A DNA stretch of 16,843 nucleotides from Ferroplasma sp037442045 (lineage in GTDB: Archaea > Thermoplasmatota > Thermoplasmata > Thermoplasmatales > Thermoplasmataceae). Positions 1 to 6,736 of the stretch are shown here, piece by piece. A program made the translations under genes and the position numbers. The stretch's first letter is position 1. Each line of letters begins with the position of its first letter. The notes under the pieces are model-generated. The model was not told the origin of the DNA and made no database searches. It saw only the letters and a program-made list of their open reading frames with translations. The stretch lies in the NCBI RefSeq assembly GCF_037442045.1, contig NZ_JBBIRC010000029.1, positions 1 through 16,843 on the forward strand. The letters are read 5' to 3'.

Positions 1-13
1 CAAATCATAGAGC

Positions 14-24
14 TTTTAAATATT
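14..24 (+). promoter_or_regulatory. TATA-like box for the first gene
   Basis: The run TTTTAAATATT is centred about 27 bases before the ATG at 46. This spacing puts transcription start at or next to the start codon, so the mRNA is probably leaderless. No Shine-Dalgarno-like sequence lies before the ATG. Confidence 0.5.
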
Positions 25-45
25 AACTGGCAATTTGGAAATATA

Positions 46-438
46 ATGGCCGGCAAAATAATGGTTTCCGGAACAGTATTTCTTGATGGAAATAAACTTG
101 AAAATGCGATTATATTTATCCATGTAAAAGGTTATAGCCGTGCGAGAGTAACTCATATAGATATAGAAGATCCTGCATTAAAAAAGATAATATTGCCCAG
201 GCATAGTGATTATCCAGAAATAGACTGGAATTCCAGTGATGTATCAATACCGGTAAAAGGCCATGAACTTACAATAATAAGCAATACGCTTGGAAATTTA
301 ATAAAGCTGAAAGGGAATATATATGTTGGGGGAAAGGGAAAAGGTATATTTTTAGGTCTTCATAAAGAACAGATAAAAAATGTTGAGGAATATGCCACAG
401 AACTGGGCATACCTCCAAAAAAACATCAAAAAGTTTAG
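46..438 (+). CDS. Hypothetical protein, 130 aa
   Basis: I do not recognise this family. The protein is 130 residues, soluble, with no signal peptide or membrane segment. The first two thirds look beta-rich (alternating hydrophobic stretches around residues 3-30 and 65-95) with an acidic, proline-containing middle near 40-65. A glycine/lysine-rich turn (GGKGKG, about 95-100) precedes a short helix and a basic tail ending KKHQKV. The ATG start is supported by a TATA-like box at leaderless spacing. The gene converges on the next one and their stop codons overlap by three bases (TAG 436-438, opposite TAA 435-437). Codon use matches the neighbours, so I take it as a real gene of unknown function. 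Confidence 0.75.
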   Translation: MAGKIMVSGTVFLDGNKLENAIIFIHVKGYSRARVTHIDIEDPALKKIILPRHSDYPEIDWNSSDVSIPVKGHELTIISNTLGNLIKLKGNIYVGGKGKGIFLGLHKEQIKNVEEYATELGIPPKKHQKV

Positions 439-710
439 AATAATCCTTTCTTGAATTTCTGATCTACTTCCATTGCCTGTATATCCCATGTTGGCTTTAA
501 TGATTTTGCTGTTTCCATTAGATGGTCAAGGGAATCAACATTCCATTTGCACACAGCTGAATTTTCTTTTTCTCCAAGAAACAGTTCTTCAAGCTTTAAG
601 CCTGCAGGCAATTTCTTTGTTTTTGCCATGTCCATAACCGTTGTTGCAAATTTCATTACAGCATCTTTCTGGTCGTCTTTCCATTTATGTATTACTATTA
701 CTTCTACCAT
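435..710 (-). CDS. Hypothetical small protein, 91 aa (possible ferredoxin-like fold)
   Basis: Unrecognised small soluble protein. It has the pattern of a compact alpha/beta fold: strand VEVIVIHKW, a long helix (about residues 13-30), the turn KLPAGLKLEELF, a strand with a single Cys (AVCKW), a helix HLMETAKSL, and a final strand. The order recalls small dimeric alpha/beta-barrel proteins of the DUF3303 kind, but this is only a fold-level impression. I chose the ATG at 708-710 over an in-frame ATG at 741-743. A TATA-like box (CTTAAATAC, 732-740) sits about 26 bases before 710 and overlaps the upstream ATG, so a leaderless transcript would start near 710. With the upstream start the product would be 102 aa. 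The gene is divergent from topA. Confidence 0.65.
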   Translation of the reverse strand: MVEVIVIHKWKDDQKDAVMKFATTVMDMAKTKKLPAGLKLEELFLGEKENSAVCKWNVDSLDHLMETAKSLKPTWDIQAMEVDQKFKKGLF

Positions 711-731
711 ATCTAAATGTAATAGAATGGA

Positions 732-740
732 GTATTTAAG
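732..740 (-). promoter_or_regulatory. TATA-like box deciding the start of the 91-aa gene
   Basis: Read on the minus strand this is CTTAAATAC, about 26 bases upstream of the ATG at 708-710. Because it overlaps the upstream in-frame ATG (741-743), it favours the shorter product. Confidence 0.45.
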
Positions 741-798
741 CATTCCTTAAATAATATTTTGCAACTTATTTAATTGTTTTATCATAATAATTAAAAAT

Positions 799-808
799 CT
801 TTATTTAG
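799..808 (+). promoter_or_regulatory. TATA-like box for topA
   Basis: CTTTATTTAG is centred about 31 bases before the TTG start of topA at 834. It predicts a leaderless or very short-leader mRNA, and there is no Shine-Dalgarno-like run before the TTG. Confidence 0.4.
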
Positions 809-833
809 TATTGTTAATTATTAGTAGATTGCT

Positions 834-3113
834 TTGGTACTTAATTTAATTATAGCGGAAAAAATGGATGCAGGGCGGAGAATATCATATATTCTTTCGG
901 ATAAAACTTCAAAACAAAAAAAGGCAAAAAATATCAGTTATATAGAATTTGAAAGAAATAATGAGAAAAATATTATGGTTTCCCTAAGTGGACACATTCT
1001 TGGAGCTGATTTTCCTGAAGAATTCAAAGACTGGGTAAAATCAGATCTGGATAAACTTATAGATTCGGAAATAATTTATAAAGTAACCAATCAGAGAGCT
1101 TATTCTGCACTTAAATCATTTTCTGGAATTGATAATATAATAATAGCAACGGATTATGATCGTGAGGGAGAACTAATAGGTGTCGAAGCCCTTAAATTTA
1201 TAGAACCGGGTTATACGAACATCAGGCGTGCAAAATTCAGTGCACTTACAAATTCAGAGGTAAAGGATGCCTTTGACAATCTGCTGGATGTTAATTATGG
1301 CCTTGCTGATTCTGCAAAATCCAGAGAAGAAATAGACCTTCTCTGGGGTGCAGTGCTCACAAGATTTTTCTCAGTTACCAGCAACCGCTTATGGAAGGAT
1401 TTCATCTCTGTTGGCAGAGTGCAGACACCTACACTTGCAATTATAGTTAACAGGGAAGAGGAAATAACAAATTTTATTCCTGAAAAGTATTTTGTTATAA
1501 CTGTTATATTTCATAAAGGAATTGATTTTACTGGAGTATATGAAGAAAATATAAAAGATGAAAATGAGGCAAATAAAATATATAACGCAATAAATGGAAA
1601 TAATGGAATCGTAAAATCATACAAAAAGGAGAAAAAGGATGTATATAAGCCGGCACCATTCAGCACAACCGAGTTTTTGCGTGAAGCCTCAAGAATTGGT
1701 GTTACACCATCAAACGCAATGAAGATAGCAGAAAAACTTTATATGAGTGGGCTTATCAGTTATCCCAGAACTGATAATACTGTTTACCAGCGTTCAATAC
1801 CATTAAAAAGCATAGTCCAGAAATTTGAAAAAACGGAATTTGATGTAGAAGCAAAGATGGTGCTTGGCCAGGACAAAATTTATCCTTCAAGAGGCAAAAT
1901 TGAAACAACAGATCATCCACCAATATATCCTGTTTCATATCCTAAAAAAGTCTTAACCGGAGCATATAAAAATGTATATGAACTTATAGTAAGGAGATTT
2001 CTGGCAACATTATACAAAAATGCTGTAATTGCAAAATCAGAAGCAGATATAGACATAAATGGTTACAATTTTAAATCATCCGGAGAAAAAATTATAGACA
2101 ATGGATGGTTTGATATTTACAAATACAGGAAATTAAGGGAATCAGAACTTCCTGAACTTATTATAGGGGAAACAGTAAAAGGGAAAAAGTGGGATATGGA
2201 AGAAAAATACACAGAGCCACCAAAAAGATATGATGTTGCATCCTTATTAAAACTCATGGAATCACTTAATCTTGGCACAAAAAGCACAAGGCATGATATA
2301 ATTCAGAAGCTCAACGACCGTAATTTCGCAACAGGGAACCCATTAAAACCTACTCCACTGGGTATAGGCTTTATAAAATCAATAACATCTATAGATTCTG
2401 GTATTGCAAAGCCTGATATGACGGCAGAGCTGGAAAAGGAAATGGATAAAATAGCAGAGAACCAGAAAACACTGGTGGATGTGGTAAATGAATCAAGAAC
2501 AATGCTGCATAGCGCCCTGAAAAGCTTTAGGGGAAATAAAGAAGAAATAAAAGAAACAATAACATCATATGCAAATAAAGGCGATGTTATAGGAAAATGC
2601 CCTCTGGATGGCGGAGATTTATCACTGATTAAATACCGAAACTTTTATAAGTTCAAGTGCTCAAATGAGAATTGCAAAATTAATTTTAATTTAAATGCTA
2701 CAGGATTAATACAGTTGACGGATAAGAAATGCGATATTTGTTCTTTGCCCATTATTAAAATTATAAGAAAAGGCCAATCTCCGGAATATAGATGCATTGA
2801 TCCTGATTGCGAATACAACAAAAATAAACTTTCCGTAGGGAAATGCCCTTCCGACGGTGGTGATCTTGTAATAAGGCAATCCAGATATGGAAAACGCTTC
2901 CTTGGATGCTCAAATTACCCGAAATGTACAGTCACATACCCACTGCCCCAGAAGGGATTAATAAATTCTACCGGTGAAAAATGCCCCTATTGCGGTGCAC
3001 CATTAATGATTTTAATTAATGGAAAAAGAAAATGGAAGTTCTGCCCAAATATGAAATGCGAATACAATAAAAAGGATAAGGTTGAGAAAAGTGGGGAAGA
3101 GAATAAACAGTGA
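834..3113 (+). CDS. topA: DNA topoisomerase I (type IA), archaeal
   Basis: Type IA topoisomerase, which relaxes negative supercoils by transient single-strand cleavage through a 5'-phosphotyrosine. The Toprim domain opens with LIIAEKMDAGRR (Glu9) and carries the acidic motif TDYDREGE (about 106-113). SVGRVQTPTLA (192-202) follows, and the catalytic Tyr is Tyr310 in GLISYPRTDNT. From about residue 588 there are four zinc-ribbon units. Units 2 (Cys633, 636, 654, 659) and 4 (Cys717, 720, 737, 742) have four Cys each. Units 1 and 3 begin CPxDGG and keep only three Cys. There is no helicase part, so it is not reverse gyrase. The 759-residue length is normal for an archaeal TopA with zinc ribbons. 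The TTG start at 834 gives the expected N-terminus; the next Met (residue 11) would cut into the first Toprim strand. The 3' end overlaps the next gene. Confidence 0.95.
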   Translation: MVLNLIIAEKMDAGRRISYILSDKTSKQKKAKNISYIEFERNNEKNIMVSLSGHILGADFPEEFKDWVKSDLDKLIDSEIIYKVTNQRAYSALKSFSGIDNIIIATDYDREGELIGVEALKFIEPGYTNIRRAKFSALTNSEVKDAFDNLLDVNYGLADSAKSREEIDLLWGAVLTRFFSVTSNRLWKDFISVGRVQTPTLAIIVNREEEITNFIPEKYFVITVIFHKGIDFTGVYEENIKDENEANKIYNAINGNNGIVKSYKKEKKDVYKPAPFSTTEFLREASRIGVTPSNAMKIAEKLYMSGLISYPRTDNTVYQRSIPLKSIVQKFEKTEFDVEAKMVLGQDKIYPSRGKIETTDHPPIYPVSYPKKVLTGAYKNVYELIVRRFLATLYKNAVIAKSEADIDINGYNFKSSGEKIIDNGWFDIYKYRKLRESELPELIIGETVKGKKWDMEEKYTEPPKRYDVASLLKLMESLNLGTKSTRHDIIQKLNDRNFATGNPLKPTPLGIGFIKSITSIDSGIAKPDMTAELEKEMDKIAENQKTLVDVVNESRTMLHSALKSFRGNKEEIKETITSYANKGDVIGKCPLDGGDLSLIKYRNFYKFKCSNENCKINFNLNATGLIQLTDKKCDICSLPIIKIIRKGQSPEYRCIDPDCEYNKNKLSVGKCPSDGGDLVIRQSRYGKRFLGCSNYPKCTVTYPLPQKGLINSTGEKCPYCGAPLMILINGKRKWKFCPNMKCEYNKKDKVEKSGEENKQ

Positions 3114-3951
3114 ATTTTTCGGCATTATCCTATTCATAATTTCAACAGCGTTTGCACTTTTTCTGGCATTTAATCTTTACCAGGTTCCGGGCTTTGCTGA
3201 GGAATCAAATGGAATTTCATTCATGTTTGTTGTTTATTATATAATTATTATCGTGGTATTCACAGTAATTGCCCTTTACTTAATTAAAAGGCACGCAAAT
3301 ATAATGAAGGCAATATTTATTGCCCTGGTTCTTTATATGATTTTCCTGGTTTCATCCATTGTGGCTGGAATAGTTGCAGTCAATCTGCCTGAATATTATG
3401 CTATTATTGCTATTATTACCGGGTTTTTTGCATACATGCTTATTTTTAGAAATGAATGGTACATCACGGATGCTGCTGGACTGATAATGATTTCCGGTGC
3501 TAGCAGTATACTTGGAATACTTTTAAGGCCTGATATTGCAATAACTCTGTTAATTGTATTCGCTTTATATGATTATATAGCAGTTTATAAAACAAAGCAC
3601 ATGGTCACACTTGCAAAAGCCGCAGTAGACAATCAGTATCCTTTAATGTTTACGCTCCCATCGGAAAGAAATACAAAAATTAAGGATATGACTTTTGAAA
3701 ATCGTGGTGAACATTCCGTAATAATGCTCGGCTTCGGCGATATGGCAATACCGGAAATATTAATTGTTTCATCTGCTATATATTATCCACTGCATATTAT
3801 ACTGTTTGCAGGCCTTACACTTGCAGGTGCAATAGCCGCACTAATATTTTTATTCTTTTTCAATAACGGCAAGCCTGCACCGGGCCTTCCATATATCAAT
3901 ACTGGTGTAATTGCAGGCTTTCTGATTGCACTGGTAGTGCTTATGATTTAA
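3082..3951 (+). CDS. Presenilin-like intramembrane aspartyl protease (A22 family homologue)
   Basis: Membrane protein of 289 residues with about nine hydrophobic segments. It shows the three hallmarks of archaeal presenilin/signal-peptide-peptidase homologues: a YD motif in a membrane segment (ALYDYIAVYK, Asp164), a GxGD motif in the next (LGFGDMAIPE, Asp220), and a PALP-equivalent near the C-terminus (APGLPYI, about 266-272). The paired Asp residues are the catalytic dyad that cleaves substrates inside the membrane. The hydrophilic loop between the two Asp segments (about 190-212) matches the family layout. The TTG start at 3082 gives a 32-base overlap with topA; a GTG at 3091 is an alternative. 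It is therefore probably translated from the topA transcript, with AAGGATAAG just upstream as a weak ribosome site. Its stop overlaps that of purH on the other strand. The natural substrate is unknown. Confidence 0.88.
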   Translation: MRKVGKRINSEFFGIILFIISTAFALFLAFNLYQVPGFAEESNGISFMFVVYYIIIIVVFTVIALYLIKRHANIMKAIFIALVLYMIFLVSSIVAGIVAVNLPEYYAIIAIITGFFAYMLIFRNEWYITDAAGLIMISGASSILGILLRPDIAITLLIVFALYDYIAVYKTKHMVTLAKAAVDNQYPLMFTLPSERNTKIKDMTFENRGEHSVIMLGFGDMAIPEILIVSSAIYYPLHIILFAGLTLAGAIAALIFLFFFNNGKPAPGLPYINTGVIAGFLIALVVLMI

Positions 3952-5450
3952 TGGAGAAATACCCTTTTGCCTGTAAAGTAGAGCGGTATTTTGTATTCAT
4001 TGCATCTTTTTATTACATCATCATCCCTTATAGATCCGCCAGGCTGAATTATTGCATCTATTCCATTTTTGTAACATTCTATTACAGAATCATCAAACGG
4101 TATGAATGCATCGGATGCAAGTACTGATCCTTTTACGTTTTCTCCTCCCCTTTCTATTGCTATTTTCAATGATTCTATCCTTGATGTCTGCCCTGCCCCT
4201 ATGCCAACTGTGGTTCTGTTCTTTGCAAGTACCATTGCATTGCTTTTTGTATGCGCAACAACCTTCCATGCAAATTCCAAATCCTTTAATTTTGCATCTG
4301 AAGCTTCTGTGCTGGACTTCAGCTCCAGGTTTTCATACCGGTAATTAAGTTTTGACTGCATTAAAATTCCTCCTGAAATGGACGCAACTGCCTTCTCAGG
4401 ATCTTTTTCCATTGAGCATTTAATAATTCTCAAATTCTTTTTCTTTTTTAAAAGTTTCAGTGCGTCTGAATCAAATTCTGGAGCTATTAATACTTCAATA
4501 AACTTATTTTTCATTTCCATTGCTGTATCCATGTCAAGTTTCCTGTTGAGCGCAACGACAAACCCATAGGCCGATTCACTATCTGCATTATATGAATTTA
4601 TAAAAGCATCCTTTAAAGTATCCGCACTGGATATGCCTGAAGGGCTTCTGTGTTTTATTATTACTGAAGTTATATCATCGAAATCCTGAACTGTTTCTAA
4701 AGCCGCATTTGCATCTAATATATTGTTATATGAAAGTTCTTTTCCATTTAACTGTATTCCATTCGGTATACCGTATTTTTCATCAGTTTTGAACATATAT
4801 GCTTCCTGATCAGGATTTTCACCATATCTTAAATCCGACCTTCCATATCCATAAATAAAAAGTTCTTCTGGCTGTGATCCATTGAGTTTATGGTAAAGCC
4901 TGTTATATATCTGTATATCATAATTAGCAGAACGTGAGAAAGCCCTTAATCCAAGAATTTCCCTTGTTTTTATGTCTATTTCCCCATTTTCCTTTAATGC
5001 ATCTTTTACCATTTCATAGTCATCAGGATTTGAAAGAACGGCAACGTTTTTATAATTCTTTGCTGCAGCTCTTATTAACGATAAACCACCAATATCAATA
5101 TTTTCTATCATTTTCTGCAAATCATTAGTTTTGGATGCTTCAACAAATGGATAAAGATTGCATATTACCATATCAAAATCCTTATAATTATATTTTTTAA
5201 GCTGTTCATTGCTTTCTGTATCCCTCTTCGAAAGTATTCCTGAAAATATAGCTGGATGCAGTGTTTTAACCCTTCCCCCAAGAAGGTCATCAAATCCTGT
5301 AAGCAAAGAAGAGTTATTTGCTTTTATATTATTTTCTTTAAGATACTTTACTGTACCCTCTGTTCCATAAATTTCATCAATATAATTGCTTATTGAATTT
5401 AAAAAATCCACCAGGCCAGCCTTGTCATAAACACTTATGAGAATTCTCAT
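3948..5450 (-). CDS. purH: Bifunctional AICAR formyltransferase / IMP cyclohydrolase
   Basis: Catalyses the last two steps of IMP synthesis: formylation of AICAR from 10-formyl-tetrahydrofolate, then ring closure to IMP. The N-terminal MGS-like cyclohydrolase domain (about 1-190) starts MRILISVYDKAGL and carries GGRVKTLHP (58-66). The C-terminal transformylase domain carries DLRYGENPDQ (206-215), the Lys-His pair (Lys266, His267) and IIQPGGSIRD (467-476). It ends TGKRVFLH, as the family does. The length (500 aa) is close to bacterial PurH. The usual KHxNPCG segment reads KHRSPSG, so Asn and Cys are both replaced by Ser. Many archaea use PurP and PurO instead of PurH, so its presence helps place the organism. 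The ATG at 5448-5450 has a TATA-like box at leaderless distance. The gene converges on the protease gene with overlapping stops. Confidence 0.95.
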   Translation of the reverse strand: MRILISVYDKAGLVDFLNSISNYIDEIYGTEGTVKYLKENNIKANNSSLLTGFDDLLGGRVKTLHPAIFSGILSKRDTESNEQLKKYNYKDFDMVICNLYPFVEASKTNDLQKMIENIDIGGLSLIRAAAKNYKNVAVLSNPDDYEMVKDALKENGEIDIKTREILGLRAFSRSANYDIQIYNRLYHKLNGSQPEELFIYGYGRSDLRYGENPDQEAYMFKTDEKYGIPNGIQLNGKELSYNNILDANAALETVQDFDDITSVIIKHRSPSGISSADTLKDAFINSYNADSESAYGFVVALNRKLDMDTAMEMKNKFIEVLIAPEFDSDALKLLKKKKNLRIIKCSMEKDPEKAVASISGGILMQSKLNYRYENLELKSSTEASDAKLKDLEFAWKVVAHTKSNAMVLAKNRTTVGIGAGQTSRIESLKIAIERGGENVKGSVLASDAFIPFDDSVIECYKNGIDAIIQPGGSIRDDDVIKRCNEYKIPLYFTGKRVFLH

Positions 5451-5470
5451 ACCACCTTATTAAAAAATAT

Positions 5471-5484
5471 CTTAAATATTTATT
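5471..5484 (-). promoter_or_regulatory. TATA-like box for purH
   Basis: On the minus strand the run AATAAATATTTAAG ends about 21 bases before the purH ATG. AAGGTGGT lies directly against the ATG, too close to act as a normal Shine-Dalgarno site, so a leaderless mRNA is more likely. Confidence 0.45.
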
Positions 5485-5560
5485 GTAAAATTAGGAAGTA
5501 TAAATTAAAAGGTTAATGTATTAATATTTTTATTATCTCTTTATAATCCGTCAAGGTTAT

Positions 5561-5589
5561 GAAATTTGTTAATTATATTAACAAACTTC
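5561..5589. repeat. Near-perfect palindrome at the tnpB-side end of the IS relic
   Basis: TTTGTTAAT (5565-5573) and ATTAACAAA (5577-5585) are perfect inverted copies around a 3-base spacer. Three of the next four outer bases also pair (5561-5563 with 5587-5589). It lies just beyond the tnpB remnant and may be part of the element's right end or its 3' RNA structure. Confidence 0.6.
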
Positions 5590-5757
5590 CCGGGTGCAAC
5601 CCAACACCCCTATCCCGTCCTCTAATGATTCCGGATTACTTTTCTTATCATGTTGTATGCAGTATTGGCATCTGCATTAATTATTATTCCTTTAGATGTT
5701 CTGAATAAGCCTCTTGATATTCTCTTTCCTGCATAGTTATCATGATACTCTATTGCC
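5579..5757 (-). pseudogene. tnpB: TnpB (RNA-guided nuclease family) C-terminal fragment
   Basis: The minus-strand frame reads IEYHDNYAGKRISRG, LFRTSKGIII, NADANTAYNMIRKV, then HN-type residues and a stop at 5622-5624. This is the TnpB C-terminus around the last RuvC acidic motif (the Asp in NADANTAYN, about 5644-5682). The preceding zinc-finger and the first two RuvC motifs are absent. After the stop, a second frame reads EDGIGVLG and resembles the usual DGIEGVGLHP tail, which implies a further frameshift. The fragment is directly fused to the tnpA remnant. It cannot encode an active nuclease. Confidence 0.78.
5592..5609 (-). repeat. GC-rich hairpin at the end of tnpB (possible omega-RNA relic)
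   Basis: GGGTG (5592-5596) pairs with CACCC (5605-5609), and a nested GGGT/ACCC pair (5592-5595, 5599-5602) is also possible. In this AT-rich window the block stands out. Intact TnpB elements carry a structured guide RNA over the 3' end of tnpB, so this position fits such a relic; that role is inferred. Confidence 0.4.
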
Positions 5758-6208
5758 AACTTCAGAGATTACAATTATTTCAGTCCTGTATTTTTTGAAT
5801 ATATAGTTTATTAATCCAAGTTCACTTCTGCTTAAACGGTCTTTATATGTTACAGTAACTTTTTCTATCTTGTTCTCCATTATCTGATCAAGCGTTTAAA
5901 AGCCATTTCTCTTCTCAAATGATATTCCAGAAGCAATTATATTGCATTAATAGTATAACCATTCATGAAGTACCACTGCTTCATCTGATCTATCTAATTT
6001 TGCAGATCTGTTTTCTGTTTAGGTGATGATACACGTGCATAAAAAACAGTTTTCCTTTTTATATCCTTGTTGGGTATTTTATAGAAATCTTCATCGTTAT
6101 AATTGTATCTCTTATTGGGCATGACAGTATAACAAATCCTGCTTTAGCACAGGCATGAAGAGTCTTTCTGAATATCTGCAACAGGTTCAGGACTTTGTCG
6201 GCTTTCAT
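5752..6208 (-). pseudogene. tnpA: IS607-type serine recombinase TnpA, broken
   Basis: The first frame (MKADKVLNLLQIFRKTL, HACAKAGF) is the MerR-like DNA-binding start of IS607 TnpA. A small deletion then shifts frame, and the reading continues VMPNKRYNYNDEDFYK, IPNKDIKRKT, VFYARVSSPKQKTDLQN. A TAG follows, then IDQMKQWYFMNGYTINAI. After another deletion come IASGISFEKRNGF, a TAA, and TLDQIMENKIEKVTVTYKDRLSR, YIFKKYRTEIIVISEVG. YARVSS holds the catalytic Ser region and YKDRLSR is a family hallmark. I count two frameshifts and at least two nonsense codons. The C-terminal end is lost where the sequence jumps into tnpB. Confidence 0.82.
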
Positions 6209-6270
6209 GATTAATGGCATACGTGTTAATAGTATATAGGGTATCACTATAATTGATTATATAAAAGAGC

Positions 6271-6277
6271 TTTTATA
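6271..6277 (+). promoter_or_regulatory. TATA-like box for the 130-aa gene at 6298
   Basis: TTTTATA is centred about 24 bases before the ATG at 6298, consistent with leaderless transcription. A second A/T run (TATATAAAAG, 6258-6267) is nearby, so the exact element is uncertain. Confidence 0.35.
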
Positions 6278-6297
6278 CCTATTTATAATGAAATGCC

Positions 6298-6690
6298 ATG
6301 GAAATATTCAAAAAAGAGAGGACAATGGAAACAACAAGAAACTTAAATGATATAACAAAAGATTTTTCAGAGTATTTAACTAACAATAAATGGAGAGTGC
6401 AGAGCAACGTAGAAGGAGATAAAGCCATACTGCAGGCACAAAAATTCGGATTTTTAAGGGGGCTGGTAGCAGCGGATAGGGCACTTACGTTCGTATTCAC
6501 ATCCGATGGGTCTCAGCTAAAGGTACAGGTTGGCGTAGGCAAATTGATTGGAGACATTGCAGTTACTGCAATAGAGGTTATACTTCTTTCAGAAATATTT
6601 ATCATTGTTGATGTGCCAGAAATCGCATGGTCGGATCACGTTGAAACTGAACTCCTGGGCGAACTTTCAAATATTGCAAATGGGGAATAA
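6298..6690 (+). CDS. Hypothetical protein, 130 aa, with a hydrophobic C-terminal segment
   Basis: Function unknown. The N-terminal part (about 10-60) looks like an alpha/beta region with a basic-aromatic patch (NNKWRVQSN) and QAQKFGFLRGL. The central part (about 62-80) looks like two strands (ALTFVFT, QLKVQVGVGK). Residues 84-107 are strongly hydrophobic (DIAVTAIEVILLSEIFIIVD) and could be a membrane or buried helix, followed by an acidic helix. The pattern recalls small archaeal proteins that end in a hydrophobic helix pair, but I cannot name the family. The ATG at 6298 has a suitable TATA-like box. An alternative start is the ATG at 6325, preceded by GAGAGG, which could be a ribosome site. 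The stop codon lies within a terminator-like hairpin. Confidence 0.75.
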   Translation: MEIFKKERTMETTRNLNDITKDFSEYLTNNKWRVQSNVEGDKAILQAQKFGFLRGLVAADRALTFVFTSDGSQLKVQVGVGKLIGDIAVTAIEVILLSEIFIIVDVPEIAWSDHVETELLGELSNIANGE

Positions 6691-6702
6691 TCCCCTATTT
6701 TT
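6682..6702 (+). terminator. Hairpin plus T-run overlapping the stop codon
   Basis: GGGGA (6682-6686) and TCCCC (6691-6695) form a 5-bp stem around the loop ATAA, which contains part of the TAA stop (6688-6690). TATTTTT follows. It looks like a bacterial-style intrinsic terminator; in archaea the T-run alone may be enough. Confidence 0.5.
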
Positions 6703-6708
6703 AAAACT

Positions 6709-6718
6709 CTAAATATAT
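6709..6718 (+). promoter_or_regulatory. TATA-like box for the DUF5680 gene
   Basis: CTAAATATAT is centred about 24 bases upstream of the GTG at 6737. This spacing supports that GTG as the start of a leaderless mRNA over the internal ATG at 6776. Confidence 0.45.
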
Positions 6719-6736
6719 TGCATAATATATTCTGCG

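Larger units (their letters stand above)
5561..6208 (-). mobile_element. Decayed, internally deleted IS607-family element
   Basis: Minus-strand translation gives pieces of both IS607 proteins in the right order. Near 6208 is the TnpA helix-turn-helix start (MKADKVLNLLQIFRKTL), then the serine-recombinase motif YARVSSPKQK, then VTVTYKDRLSR. At about 5750-5757 the reading jumps directly into the C-terminal part of TnpB (EYHDNYAGKRISRG, then INADANTAYNMIRK). The TnpA end and most of TnpB are missing, so the copy is about 650 bases, whereas intact elements of this type are near 2 kb (family knowledge). Frameshifts and stop codons make it inactive. Exact ends are uncertain: the right side probably includes the hairpins at 5561-5609, and the left end lies somewhere between 6208 and about 6255. 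Confidence 0.82.

Noticed and set aside
547..750. A 67-codon plus-strand frame between the first small genes and topA.
   Set aside because: It is antisense to the 91-aa gene, which has a better promoter and a regular alpha/beta pattern.
4102..4569. Three open frames of 63-80 codons on the plus strand.
   Set aside because: All are antisense to the conserved transformylase domain of purH and show no family features.
6059..6247. A 62-codon open frame on the minus strand.
   Set aside because: Its C-terminal part is the frameshifted end of the IS607 TnpA helix-turn-helix region, so it is a piece of a pseudogene and not an independent gene.
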